64,000 nucleotides of DNA from Dimorphilus gyrociliatus (taxonomy: Eukaryota > Annelida > Polychaeta > Dinophilidae): the NCBI GenBank assembly GCA_904063045.1, contig CAJFCJ010000001.1, positions 3,479,501 through 3,543,500 on the forward strand. The letters are read 5' to 3'. The notes under the pieces were generated by a model that was given only the letters and a program-made list of their open reading frames with translations, did no database searches and was not told the origin of the DNA. The first letter of the stretch is position 1. Every line of letters begins with the position of its first letter. The position numbers and the translations under genes were made by a program. This document shows positions 1 to 12,531 of this stretch, piece by piece.

Positions 1-1214
1 ATTAACGAAGAACAGTTAAGGATAAAGATGAAAATAAGGAAAGAATAAAGACGAAATAAAAAAAAACCGGATTATTTAAAATCGTCTATCAATACGAAAA
101 ATTAATTTATACATACTTTATAATTAACGTAGAGAAAAGAAAAGATCTTATCTTTTAACCTCTTTAGCCTATTCTTCATTCTTCCTTCCTTCCTTCCTTC
201 CTTCCCTCCCTCCCTCCCAACCTCTCTCCCTGAATATAAAAAGAAGAAAAAAACTATCGGTGGATAGGAGAATTTAAAAAATTCAATTATCTTCGAGTAT
301 AGAATTAAAGTAGTTGTATGTAAAGACTTGAAGTTGTAGTAGAATGGAAAAAACGATTTAAGCTGTTTATTTATATTACTACTAGTGTAATGGCGGGGGA
401 TCTTTTGCAATTATTATATTACATTATCGTCTATAAAAACGAATTAAGAGTAGGATGGGAGTTGTAGAGAAGAGAAGGTGAACAAAAATATTTACTTTAA
501 CCTTACGATCGAGTTGTTTAGTAAAAAACAAAAGTTCCCTTTAAAGAAAAGAAGGCTATGCCAAGGTATCTTAAAAACAGTAAGGGAAGAGGAAGTGGAA
601 GTAGATGCAATTTATAGATTGAGAACAAGCAACTTTTCAGGTGTTGGGTGAAAGGCGTTAAAAGGTTATATAAGTGGGAAAAGGTTTCAAATTAACCAAT
701 TAACAATTATTAAATCAGTCTATGCTGTTTTAGAAGAAAATAAATTTTTCCCCTTTTCCTCTCCTCTCCTTACCTTTGCCCTTTCCACCCCAGCCCATGA
801 TCATCTACTAATTTCTCTCTTCGTAGGGAAAGTATGAAAAAACGATTTAGAAAAACTTGTGGCCTATCTATATATAAAACATAAACAAAACTGCAACGTT
901 CCGACAGCAATATGGTTCGAATTTTTGCAGTATTCGCACGCGGTAGAATATACAAACATTCCATTAGCACCTGTTTTTGTTATACTAGCCTTTTTTGACC
1001 CGGTTTAAACCGTTTGAAAAAAATTTTAATTCTTTTCAAATAAAAATTTTTTCAAATAGAAACTTTCTACTGCAAAATCTAAATGCAGTATATGTGATAT
1101 ATACACACACGTACACACTTATATATACAGTATATATATATATATATATATATTAGTATATCTATTTATATACCTATATCTATGTAATACTCTTCCTATT
1201 TTTATTCTCTTTAG
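1..1214. other. Upstream non-coding stretch
   Basis: AT-rich. It contains a TTCC/CCCT tetranucleotide tract (about 182-218) and a TA microsatellite (1131-1153) preceded by ATATACAG. It should include the promoter and first exon of the myosin light chain gene, but no exon could be chosen. Confidence 0.6.
667..673 (+). promoter_or_regulatory. Candidate TATA box upstream of myosin light chain
   Basis: TATATAA followed by GTGGGA lies 540 bases before the first recognised light-chain exon. It is the best TATA-like site in a stretch that must hold that gene's start. No transcript evidence is available, and such AT words are common here. Confidence 0.2.
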
Positions 1215-1612
1215 ATGTCAAAGAAGTTTTCGACCTCTTCGACTTTTGGGACGGTAGAGATGGTCTGGTCGATGGAGCCAAGGTTGGCGATCTTTTGCGT
1301 TGTATTGGTTTAAATCCCACTAAGCAAGCGGTTAACAAACAAGGAGGATGCGAAAAGTTTGGTAAGAATTATACTAACATGTAACTGCATAGCAATCAAA
1401 TACCTTAAATAATCGACTACTATAAGAACAACAGAAGGAAATCTTAGACGAATATTTTAGGTAATTCGACCCTGTGTTATTATTTATTATTCGTTCATCC
1501 TTTCCATTTTTTGTATTTATTTAAAAAAACAATTCTCCATTTTATATAAATAATATAGAAATATTATTTTCGTAGCTGGAGATTCAATAGCTTGCATTAT
1601 TTACTCTTTTTT

Positions 1613-1658
<46 letters not shown>

Positions 1659-2774
1659 CCCTGCCCCTATCCTATTTTCCTCCTGAAACTACTCCCTTCT
1701 TGCATCTGTCTTTATGTGCATATGTCTCTCCTCTTCCAGTCGCTCACTCTCTCTTTATTTATATTATCTCTCTTCCCTCTTTCTCTCTTTCTCTCATGCT
1801 TTCTCTCCTACTCCTCTGCCTTCTCTTCCTCGCTCACCATGTCCTATTTTTTAAATTTCATTATTTTTTAATCTCTATCCTTTCTATCCTTTACTTTCTC
1901 TTTCTGGATTTTTCTTTTGACTTTTCTTCATCTTCCCCCCTTCCCTCTTGTCTGTAGACTTGTCGAATACATTTTTTTATCCTTTTTTCCCCTCCGCAAT
2001 GATGCAATAAAGTTAAATTGATGTAGTGTTATCTAATCATACTCGAGTTATCAGGTTATCATTGCAGTCAGATGCGGATTTACAGGCCTAGCAAAAATGC
2101 AGTAACGATTTTGTTTACACGTAAAAGAGTAGATGGAAGCAATTGATAGTTAAAGTAAACTAGTAAAAAGACTGAATTTAACAAACCAAACGCTGATCAT
2201 CGAATAAAAAATTTCATTTCAAAAAGAAGTTTTGTTCTTAGTAGAGAGAAACAGATAAATAGAAAGAAAGAAAGAAAGAAAGAGAGGGGAGGAGGAAGGG
2301 GGAGTATAAGAAAAAAAACTAATGAAAGATAATATCCCAACATCTTTCACCATGGCATAGGTATACAGCCTACAATTATAGTTCCTTCCCTATAGCCTTG
2401 TACTTGGTTTCTTCGTCCTATTTATATTATTAGACGAGACTTGCTTATAATCCTTGATATTTCTTTCTACTTGAACTATTTCTTTCATTGCCCTATCTGT
2501 TTACTCTTATATAAAGTTTTTTTTTCACCCTATACAAGTCCTCTCCTAGTTTACAATGTGTTTTACGATCAATTCTCATTTTTCTTTCTAATAGCGACAT
2601 CTAGGGGTTTTAAAGTGGATTAGGAAAACAAGGCAAACTAATTTTTGTCACCTATTTGATGAAAACCGAACCCTTTTGGTTTTCACAAGGTTACGATTTC
2701 CAGGGAAATATGTTATAAATATATCAAATATATTTTATTCTATATTCCTTTCTGTCCTTGTCTCTGTCTGTCTA

Positions 2775-2820
<46 letters not shown>

Positions 2821-3437
2821 TCTTTATATATAGTTTAGTTTATGCTGAGCTTGCAAGGTAAAGTAAAAGAAAAAAGGATCAAAAAAATAGAATGGAAAAT
2901 TAGAATATATAGAGAAAGAGAAAAAAGATGGGAAGAGAATTAATGAAAGGAGAATATAGACATACAGAATTAAACACAAGTTTTAATGGTCTTGACAAAT
3001 TATTACTTTTTTTTTATTCGTTTTCGTATCTTTACAGGTGAAAAGCAATACAAATTTGAGGAAGTATTACCAGTTTATACATCCTTGAGTAAGGATACTG
3101 ATACTGGTACTTTTGCCGATTTTATGGAGGCATTCAAAACGTTTGATAGAGAAGGGCAAGGCTATATTTCAGCTGCTGAAATGAGGCATGTTTTGACTTA
3201 TATGGGAGAACGTCTGACGGACGGAGAAGTAGACGATATTCTAAAGTTTACTGAAACTGAAGAAGATTTGGATGGAAACATAAAGTACGAAGGTACGTAA
3301 AAGAGAGAGAGAGAGAGTGAGAGAGAGGAATAAAAACAAATTTAACAAATTAGAAAGGATTAGTTTATTAATTTATATCATTTTTCTTTTAAACAGAATT
3401 TATCAAGAGGGTTATGAAAACTGAGAAGACTATTTAA
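1215..3437 (+). CDS. Myosin essential light chain (5' exon missing from model)
   Basis: Muscle or cytoplasmic myosin II essential light chain, which wraps the lever arm of the myosin heavy chain. Three exons are visible: 1215-1361, 3038-3292 and 3397-3437 (stop TAA). All have GT-AG borders and matching phases. The reading contains family signatures close to molluscan essential light chains: [45 protein letters not shown] and [11 protein letters not shown]. The visible part is 147 residues against about 157 for the family, so only about ten N-terminal residues are missing. The exon at 1215 starts in phase 1, so a start exon ending in G must lie upstream; I could not pick it out in 1-1214. The 1.68 kb intron 1362-3037 carries two long CT tracts. 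AATAAA at 3749-3754 and 3807-3812 fit the 3' end. Family assignment is firm; the 5' end is open. Confidence 0.9.
1617..1653. repeat. (CT)n microsatellite
   Basis: Long pure CT tract within the first visible intron of the myosin light chain gene; a second one lies at 2778-2817. Confidence 0.95.
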
Positions 3438-4750
3438 AGGCTAGTTATATATTGGTCTTGTCACTTTTGTTTCCCTGCTTTTTCTCTTGTCCGTTTGTTT
3501 CAATATAATTCATCATCTCATACTTTTATTATTATTATAATTATGTTAATTATTAATATATTATCATATATAATCTGTTCCTCGCATCATCGTCATCATC
3601 TTCATCGTTATCGTCAACAACATCATCATCATGATCATCTTCTTCTTCTTCTTCTTCTTCTTCTTCTTTTCGTCTAACTATTAATGATTGGATATATTTT
3701 CCGTTTGGAAATTTTAGGAGTGGAAAAAGACTATCTAACAGTTTTGACAATAAAACTGAAAATAGATAAAATTAACGGTAATTAATGGGAAAATGCTCAT
3801 TTTATCAATAAAGAAATGAATATATGTATGCATGTATGTATGTTTACACAACGCAAGAAGATGATAGTAAATACAATTTGTTTATTTAATCCCAATCTTT
3901 TGGCTAAAGACTCTTGAAATGTACTAATCACTTTTTGACTCTAAAAGTGACGCTTAACAAAAGTAAAAAACGAAGAAAAAAAACAGATAAAAAGATAAGA
4001 GGAAGCGAGACAAGACTGATAAAAACAAAATCAATCTAAAAGTCTAAAAGAGTAAAGTCGCCTTCTTTCCTTCTTAGCGTTCCGTTATTTTTGGTTGTCA
4101 TTCCCACAATAATTGCTGCCTTTAATAGAAAAGTGGAAGGGTTAAACGTCTTTACGGTACGTTTACTGTAATGATTTTATTGTCAAAATGTACTATCCGT
4201 ATGGTCGTATATACACCAGGATTTTGAGTATAAATACAAAAAAGACATGCACTGGAAAATTCTTACAATATGCATAGAATCGTATTCTTTAATAAGCTAA
4301 CCGTAACACGTGAGGATATTGAAAAGATTATAGTTTTACAATAAGTTAAAAAGGCATCAAAAACGATTAAATTATTACTTCAAAGACGCCTTTCATCTAT
4401 CTAATAAAATCGTTAATTTTTACCTTTTGTATTCAATAACAATCAGAAACTTTTTTCCACTAGTTTAATTGTTTTTCTCTTTTCCAGTTAAATTCACTGT
4501 TTTAGATGTATTCTTAACTATTCAATTCTCTATCTTTCCTCCTCCTCCTCCTCTCTTTCTCTCAACTCTTCTCTTCTTCGTTCCCTTTCAATAAAAGAGA
4601 TAGTTCAAAAAGTTCGCGAAAAAAAAATTTACGTTACCAATCAGAAAATCATAGCCAGAAGTATATCGACGCCTCCTCTTTTCGATTTCTCCTCTACGCT
4701 AGGTGTCCTCCCGGTTGGCGACTAATCATCACTTTTCCAGATGACTTTCA
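3438..4750. other. Intergenic stretch between light chain and cyclase
   Basis: Holds the light-chain 3' end with two AATAAA signals and a (TTC)n tract at 3639-3667, then the presumed promoter of the receptor cyclase. No further gene was seen. Confidence 0.6.
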
Positions 4751-7700
4751 ATGGCATTAATGTATGCATTAAATATTTGGATAGTTGTTTTTAATATAAA
4801 TTTAAATGGTATGGTTTGCTACGACTTGTTGCTCGTTCTTCCTTTTTCTTGTTGGGATGAGAAATCTTTTGTACTTAATTCAACAATAAGCTCAGCCTTA
4901 GAACGTCTGCGGAGAGAAGCAACGGCGGAAGATATAAGAGACAAGAGAATTATTAGACGCTTTGATAATTGCCATGACAATCTATTCAATAATCTACATT
5001 TGATAGACGAACTAGACATAACCACTCGAACGGTAATGGTACATAACGACTACGAAGATTGCGCAACTTTTAAGAGATTTCAACGTTGGAAGAATGAATT
5101 AAGGATATCTTCAACATGCGATTTAGTACCGAAAGCGGAGCAAACTTTTCAAATATTTAACGTAATTTTATATAGATTCCAATGGAAATATTTGACAATT
5201 ATCTATTCGCCGAATTCACCTTTTTCCAGCCAATCTAAAGATTTATTTATTGAATTACATAACGGAGGATTTATTATCGAAAAATTCATTCCAACTTCCC
5301 TAAACAATTACCAACAAGTTACCGATTCTATTGAAAATTTAAGATCAAACGGTAAGTAGTTTAAAAGTGGGATTACTTTAGTTTTCATAAAGAAACGCTT
5401 CTTTGCCTACGTGACGTTATTGGCGGAAGAAAAAAATTTATGACGCCGAAAACGTCACGTTCTTCATTAGAATAAAAGATACCGAAATTTTTTGCTAGAT
5501 TAAGCGTCACCGTTTCCTAGCTCATTCACCTCTTTCAGAGATGAGAGAAGAGGTTGAAAAGTAAAAAGAGTTAGAGTAAGATGAAGAGTTATAGAGATAT
5601 AGAGAGTATTAGCACGAGACGCGATAAAGAGAAAAGAAAAAGACGACCTCTCTATTCTTCCCCACCACCCCCTCCCTTTAAACTATTAGTTCTTATTAGA
5701 CGGTTGAGCTTTGAAAGCGTTACACGTATCAAAACACGGCAAATTTCTATAATTTTCTGCAATTGTCGTTGGATAGATAGACACGAGAATAGTTTATAAA
5801 TATACAATACAATATATAAATTCTTCAACGAAGTTAGCCTTTGACTGTCTATCCTTTTTTTTCTTTTATCAACAAATCTAAACATCTAAAAATCTACCAC
5901 GCAATCTATCGTGTATGGGGAAAAACAGTTTTATTACAACCTTTTTTTCCCAGATACCCAGGTCAATTGCCTTATATATATATATACAGTATATTACTAA
6001 TTAATCATACAATATACGTACGAAATTGTACGTTAAACGTGGCAGAGACGAAGAGAGAGAGAGAGGGAGAGACAGAAAGGGAGTGACAGACAGACAGAGA
6101 AAGCGCGTAAATCTAGACACTTTTTTGTCTATTAATCAAATTACATTAAGCCATTTGAAAGCTTTGAAAATGAATTTTGGAAAGAGAAAAAAAAGACAAA
6201 AAGCCTTTAAATTTTCAAAAGATCTATCAAATTTTAATTCCAAAAGAGGTGATCAGATAAAGCCTTTTATACTTTTTCAGTTTTTATCGTAAACCTTCCG
6301 ATTGATCTACTTGGAAAAATTCTCAATCGAACATCAAAATCATTATTGGAAAAGAAAGCATTCTTCTATTTGCACCTTCATCAAACTTTCCAACCGAAAA
6401 GATTCCATAAAAGTCTCTATTGTTTCCTATGTAACCAAACGGACATTAAGCAGTCGTTAAGAAGCCTATTTGTTATCTCTCATACAGCAGACGACGCCGA
6501 CGCTTTCAGCAACCGAGACGTTAGTTCTTAAAAGATGAAAGAATATTTATTGATAAACCCTTCTCTTTTGCTTTTCCTTTCCTTTCCTTTCCCTCCCTAT
6601 CCCTTCCCTTCCATTTACTCTATTTATTGACCCATTACTAACCAGAAATGATAATTGCATTTCTTTCATTTTTTCATTCTTTTGTACTCTGGCATAAGTA
6701 TATATCTTGTTTAAAAAAAAAGTTGACTTGTGTAAACAACAACAACAACAACAACAACGAGTACTTCTTTTAGATTCTTTACTCCTTTTACGCATCCCTT
6801 CCCTACTTCCCTCTGATTCTCTTTTGGAAAAAGTATTCTTTCATCCTACATTTTCTCTTATCATTTTAATATACACCTAATCGGTTAATTAGTTAATTAA
6901 GCATGAAATTAATTAACTGTTTTTTTTTTGTTTTCTCCTCCTTTAGGACATTGATCATTTACTTTTCGTGGCTATAACTCAAACTGACCAACTACTTGAA
7001 AAAGGCCATATTCAAAATACATCCATTCCGACTTATCGATCAGCCATCTTTGTCGACTCTAACTCAGTTTATAACTGGACTTATTTCCTTTGGGATTATC
7101 AACCATCTCAAGATAATTTTCTTCCAGTTCTCAAGATTACAAACAACAATCCCGCCTCCAAAAGTTTTCACATTGCTCAATTAAATACAACCATCGATTG
7201 GCCCGATCCATCAATTCTTCGATCGGATAGATGTTACTTTGAAAATTGTGATGATGGTGAGTAAAAAGAGAATTAGTCGATAGTTTCCAAGTCAAAGACA
7301 AAAAACAAAAGACCTAGTAAAACTAAGAATAAGAGAAATGATAATCATCCAAATGATAATGAAGGATAAAAAGAAAAGAAGAAAAGATTAGGAAGAAATG
7401 TTTAATCCTATTTTCATCTAATAGTTTTACAGTGTAAAAACTGCACTAAGAGAGTAATGAACTATCCATACTTATATAAGAAATTAGGCAGAAAGAAAGA
7501 AGAGAAATAACTAACAGATTGTTTTGACTGACTAATTTTCTTTCCAACCAAAGAATCGTAGTATTTGATCCCGGAAGATAGTAATTTCCCTCATTTTTCT
7601 TTCTTTAATATCTCTTTCTTTTTTCTTTCTTTCTCTCTTTCTCTCTCTCTCTCTCTCTATCTCTCCCTCTCCCTTACTATTAAGAGAAGGTTTTTTGCTC

Positions 7701-8712
7701 AAAGATGAAATTAAGATTTAAGATTATATTTATCTAAATATTGGAAATTTGCCAACTTTTTTCCATCTTTCTACTTTGTTTTAGAATCAAATTTGGCTGT
7801 TATTTTGGCTGTTTCAATTGTTCTCTTTTTAGTTGCCATATTTGTTACATCCGTTGTTATTTATATTGCAAGGTTTGACATTCAAATTTCCTTTATATAA
7901 TCCATCATTTTATCATTCCTTTTCTGCCCTTATAAATATTAGACGACACGTCACTAAAAGTGCTCTGGCTAAGGGACCGAATAAAATAATTTTATCGGAC
8001 GATGACCTAATTTTAATTAGCGCCAAAGTTCAAAAAAATTCAAGAGTAAGCTGAGAAAAGTTGTCTTAAAACTTAATAAACTATTCATTCATTCAATCAA
8101 AAAAAAGCCTAGTACAAGCTTCGACAAACCAGAAACGGTAAAATCATCTGCAGCGTCAATTTCTGTAGCAAGTGGACAGGATATGGATATTCCTCAAACA
8201 GCAAGATATAACGTAAGTCATAAATAGAGAGGTTTCATTCAGGTTTGCAAAATAGGTAAAAGAATGATAGATAAATAAACAACAAATGATTTAAAGGGTG
8301 AACTCGTCTACGTTAAAGAACTTCATATTAAAGCTTTTGAAATGAAAACTAAAGTTTTTAAATATTTAAGACAGGTAAGATCAGTCTCATCTTAACTTAA
8401 TTAACTTATTCATCATTATACTCTTCTCTTCACCGTCTCTCTTTCTGTTTCGTTTTAGCTGAAAGAATTGCGGTATGAAAATGTTACAACGTTCATCGGC
8501 TGCTATATAACCGTTCCATGCGTTGTATGGGAGTATTGTTCACGGCACAGTTTACAAGATGTTATTTATAATGATAATATGAAATTAGACTGGACTTTTA
8601 AAGTTTCTCTTTTAACTGATTTAGTTAAGGTAATTAACGTTATGTTACTTTTATCGATTTATCATTTATTCTCTCCGTCCATCCGTCTATCTCACTCACT
8701 CGCTCACTCACT

Positions 8713-8745
<33 letters not shown>

Positions 8746-11700
8746 TTTCTCTTTCGCTCTAGTTTCTTCACTAAATCTCTTTCATACATTATTCGTACCT
8801 GTCAGGTACTTAAAAGCAATTTTCTTAGTAGAGGGAGCTGTGATCATAAATGAATTGGGCTACTTGATTGCTTCCCTATCCAATCCTAAGTTATAGTCTC
8901 TTTTTTCTTCCACTTTCCATCATCATTTTGGGGAAAGAATCAAAGACTAGCAATGAAACGCCCAATAAATTCTGCTCATTTGCAGTTGAATAGAAGAAAT
9001 GATTACTTTTTTATACGGTTATTATCAATTATATACTATTTTGATATCGTTTAAAATCCCAAGGAGAGGAAACTACTTTTCTTTAATAGATGCAAAAATG
9101 GAATATTAGTGGGAATACATAAGAATCCTTTTTAGTTTCATTTAGCTATCTCTGTTTGAATTAATGATTTACTGTAAAAGTTTTAATGGTAAAGGCAAAA
9201 TCTATGTAAAAAGAAATAGAAGCAAGAAATATTTTTTACAGATTATTGGGGTAGCGAGAGAGAGAGAGAGGGAGAGAGGTGCAGAGTTGTTAGAGGGCGA
9301 ATATAGAGAATGCACGCTTGAATGAGAATACATTAAAGATTAGAAATTAGCTATTATTCTCTCTACTGATACATGTATTTTTAGGGTATGCGATATCTTC
9401 ATTCAAGTCCTTTAAGAATGCACGGAAACTTAAAATCTGGAAATTGTGTAATAGATAGTCGTTGGGTGCTCAAAGTTACTGATTTCTGCATATCGACTCT
9501 ATACGATGCTCATCAATCAACTCGGTATCTATTATCGAAAGGTTTGACTTTTCAATCTTTCCTTATATCTGTGTGTGTGTTTCTTATTTTTACTTCAATC
9601 GAATAAGAGTTGATTTTAAACCTTTTATAGATTTATTATGGATTGCTCCTGAGCATCTTCGCGAGGAGAATCCATCGCAAAAGGGCTCTCCAAAAGGCGA
9701 TATATATAGCTTTTCTCTTATCTTGCAAGAAGTTATTGTACGAAAACCCCCATTTGCTATGCTAGATCTAGACGTTGACGGTTCGTTTTCTCTTTTAATA
9801 GAATCCTTAAATTGCATCCTTTTATACTTCCTCTTATAGAAATCATTAAAAAGTTGAAAAAACCACCACCCCTTTGTAGGCCTTCTGTAAGTCAGAATGC
9901 CGCTCCACCCGAATATATTCAGTTAATGAAGAGGTGTTGGGCGGAAATGCCAGATATGAGGCCAGATTTTGACTTAATACATCAACAATTTAAGGATATG
10001 AATAAGGGAAAGTACGTTATATATTTAAAATTTTTCCCTTCACCTGACATTCTTCCTGATTCACCTTTCCTCCCTGGAAATACACTCCTTTACTATTTTA
10101 AAATTATCTCTCGCTCCTTATCTCTATACAACCACCCCCTCCGTCTATTATCTGTTTTTATTTCTTTTCTTCCATACACACGTATAAAGGTTACTTTCAG
10201 GAAGACGAATATCGTGGATTCCATGTTTTCGATGCTTGAAAAATACTCGAATGACTTGGAAGATATCGTTAGGGAAAGAACAACTCAATTGGAGGAAGAA
10301 AAGAAAAAATCTGAGCAACTCTTAACTCGTATGTTGCCTCCGAGCGTTGCTTCAAGCCTTCTTTCAGGAACGACAGTCGAAGCGGAACAGTATGACGAAG
10401 TTTCCATTTATTTTTCAGACATAGTCGGTTTTACAACTATTTCTGCAATGTCTACTCCTATGCAGGTGAGTGAACTATGTTAAAAAACGGATATATTGAT
10501 AGATAGATCTGTGGATGGCTGCATGGTTAGTTAGTCAGTTGAGAAGAGAAAGAGGAAAAGGGAGAAAAAACTAGTTCAGTATATGCAACGTGCATCTTTT
10601 TCTCTTCATTTATAGTTATGATTTCGCTCTCCTCTACATATCTACCTAACTATTTATCCATTTATCATCCTCATTAATTAATTAATTATCTTCAAATAAC
10701 AGAATTATACTAATTAATTAATATATTTGTTATATGCGTTAAGTCAAAGACAATTTTAAGGAATAAATGAACAAAAAAAATATCAATAGGTGGTTGATCT
10801 CTTGAATGACCTATACACGATGTTTGACGCCGTCCTTGATCATTATGACGTATATAAAGTGGAAACCATTGGAGATGCCTACATGGTGGCAAGTGGTCTT
10901 CCAGTTCGAAATGGCAATAAACATGCTGGGGAAGTGAGCACAGTTGCCTTACATCTTTTATCGGAATGCGGAAATTTTACTATTCGACATATGAAGCACG
11001 TCCCTATGAGATTACGAATCGGTATTCACACTGGACCATGCGTTGCCGGCGTCGTTGGCTTAACAATGCCAAGGTATATACACTTTATTCATTCTAGATT
11101 GGCGTTTAGTAACTTTATTTGATTCTTTCCTTAAGGTATTGCCTATTCGGAGATACTGTCAATACTGCATCACGCATGGAAAGCACCGGAGCCCGTAAGG
11201 AATTTTTGTTTGACGTACTTTTTCCCCCTTATTCACCTTTCTCCCCTACTTTTCATTCTTTTATAGCGTTTCGAATTCACATTAGCCAATCAACGAAAAG
11301 CATTCTAGATAATTTAGGCAGTTATAAAATTGAATTACGTGGTGAAACCGAACTAAAAGGCAAAGGCAAATTCAACACGTATTGGCTAGTAGGAAAAGAA
11401 GGATTTAGTATGCCACTTCCGGATCCTCCTTCCGTTGGCGGCAACAACACTCACGGGTAAGCAGTGGTAGTAGTAGTTGGAGCCACCTACAGTTTATATC
11501 AAACATTGATTTTTTTCCTGTCATTATTTTTTTTTTCGCATTCTTTTCTTTTTTCTTTCTTTCTTTTGTCCTTTTAATCGGCAGAATGAATAGACTAAAG
11601 AAGGGTGTTGAAAGTGTCTAAAAGGAAGAAAAAGGCAAAAAAAGAAAAAAAGGGGAAGGGAGGTAGGGGGTACATTGATAGGGAAGGGTAAAAATGAAAG

Positions 11701-12514
11701 AACATTAATTGATTGCTTCGTTTTTTCATCTTAAATCCTTTTTAACTCGAATTTATTTGAAAAAATTGTAAACCGATTAAAGGTTAAAAAGCAAGAAGGG
11801 ATTAGAAGAAAAGTATTAAATATAATAAGGCAAGAAAGCAAGAAGGAAAGAAATGGTGGAGGAAGGAAAGACAAGGAACTAGGAAGGAGTAGACGTGTTC
11901 CACGGGGAGGAGGAGGTGGAGGGAAAATATCTGATCTAAGATAAGAACAAATAAGCGAGAAAGAGTAAAATATTTTCGGGTGAAATGATCTATAATAAGG
12001 GATTCAGGAGAATAAAAGAATTAAAGAAAAAAAAACCGATTGAATGAATGAATGAATGAATGAATGAACGAATGAATAAAGGAAAAAAAAGCCAAGTTAT
12101 GAATATAATCATAAGTATTAACAATTAGTGTTTACCAGCTCCCAACTGTTTTTCTTTTCTCTCATTCTTTTCTCCTCTTTCAATTATTCAAAGAATTTTC
12201 GGTTAAGGAGAGAACAAGAATATTATATCTATTGTCTATTCTCTCTTCTTTTTGTTAGGTTGTCTTCTGTTATAAAACAATGTAAATTGGAGAAAAACGA
12301 AGAAGAAGTAGCAGAAGGAGGAGAAGGAGGAGGAGGAACAGTAGAAGAAATTGACGAACAACGAAAAAATGAAGTGGAAGAATTATCGTTAACTAATAAA
12401 CAAACAAAAATGACAATGATGGATGAAAGAGGATCAGATACTAATGGAAAAGTTTTAAATTCCTTCATATCAGCCAACGTAATGAAGATCGAAGAGAATC
12501 AAACAAAAATTTAA
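4751..12514 (+). CDS. Receptor (membrane) guanylyl cyclase, natriuretic-peptide-receptor type
   Basis: Single-pass receptor that makes cGMP from GTP. Exons in phase: 4751-5351, 6281-6519, 6947-7256, 7785-7872, 7943-8045, 8108-8212, 8297-8374, 8459-8629, 9385-9541, 9631-9780, 9840-10011, 10201-10465, 10790-11073, 11136-11194, 11267-11456 and 12259-12514; about 1,075 residues. Order: signal peptide (1-23), ligand-binding domain (24-383), membrane span (about 387-409), kinase-homology domain (about 450-715), coiled coil (735-768), cyclase (785-985), acidic tail. The pseudokinase has HGNLKSGN (578-585) and TDFC in place of DFG. The cyclase keeps metal-binding Asp798 and Asp842, and the guanine-selecting pair Glu838 and Cys910 ([21 protein letters not shown]), so it should be active on GTP. 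The exon 2 donor is GTTAGT, and the exon 6 acceptor follows a run of A; these are the weakest borders. AATAAA at 12526 supports the end. If exon 16 were skipped, the ORF would stop at 11460. The ligand is unknown. Confidence 0.9.
5409..5460. repeat. Inverted repeat with CRE-like arms
   Basis: ACGTGACGTT (5409-5418) and its exact reverse complement AACGTCACGT (5451-5460), 32-base spacer, in the first intron of the receptor cyclase gene. The arms contain TGACGT half-sites. Confidence 0.6.
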
Positions 12515-12525
12515 TGTCCGCACAA

Positions 12526-12531
12526 AATAAA
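12526..12531 (+). terminator. Poly(A) signal of the guanylyl cyclase gene
   Basis: AATAAA lies 12 bases after the proposed stop codon at 12512-12514. This supports 12259-12514 as a genuine last exon. Confidence 0.45.

Noticed and set aside
1592-1957. Open frame of 121 codons rich in Ser and Leu
   Set aside because: It is translation of CT repeats and lies in the intron of the myosin light chain gene. Many similar Ser/Leu- or Arg/Glu-rich frames across the window were rejected for the same reason.
3553-3750. Minus-strand acidic frame with Glu and Asp runs
   Set aside because: Product of TTC/TCA trinucleotide repeats in the light-chain 3' region; no conserved content.
6463-6519. Short cyclase exon starting near 6463
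   Set aside because: Available AG sites there give the wrong phase; the exon starting at 6281 fits phase and aligns with the receptor fold.
11458-11460. TAA as the stop codon of the receptor cyclase
   Set aside because: It overlaps a consensus GTAAGC donor, and the phase-matched exon at 12259 with a poly(A) signal right after it is a better ending.
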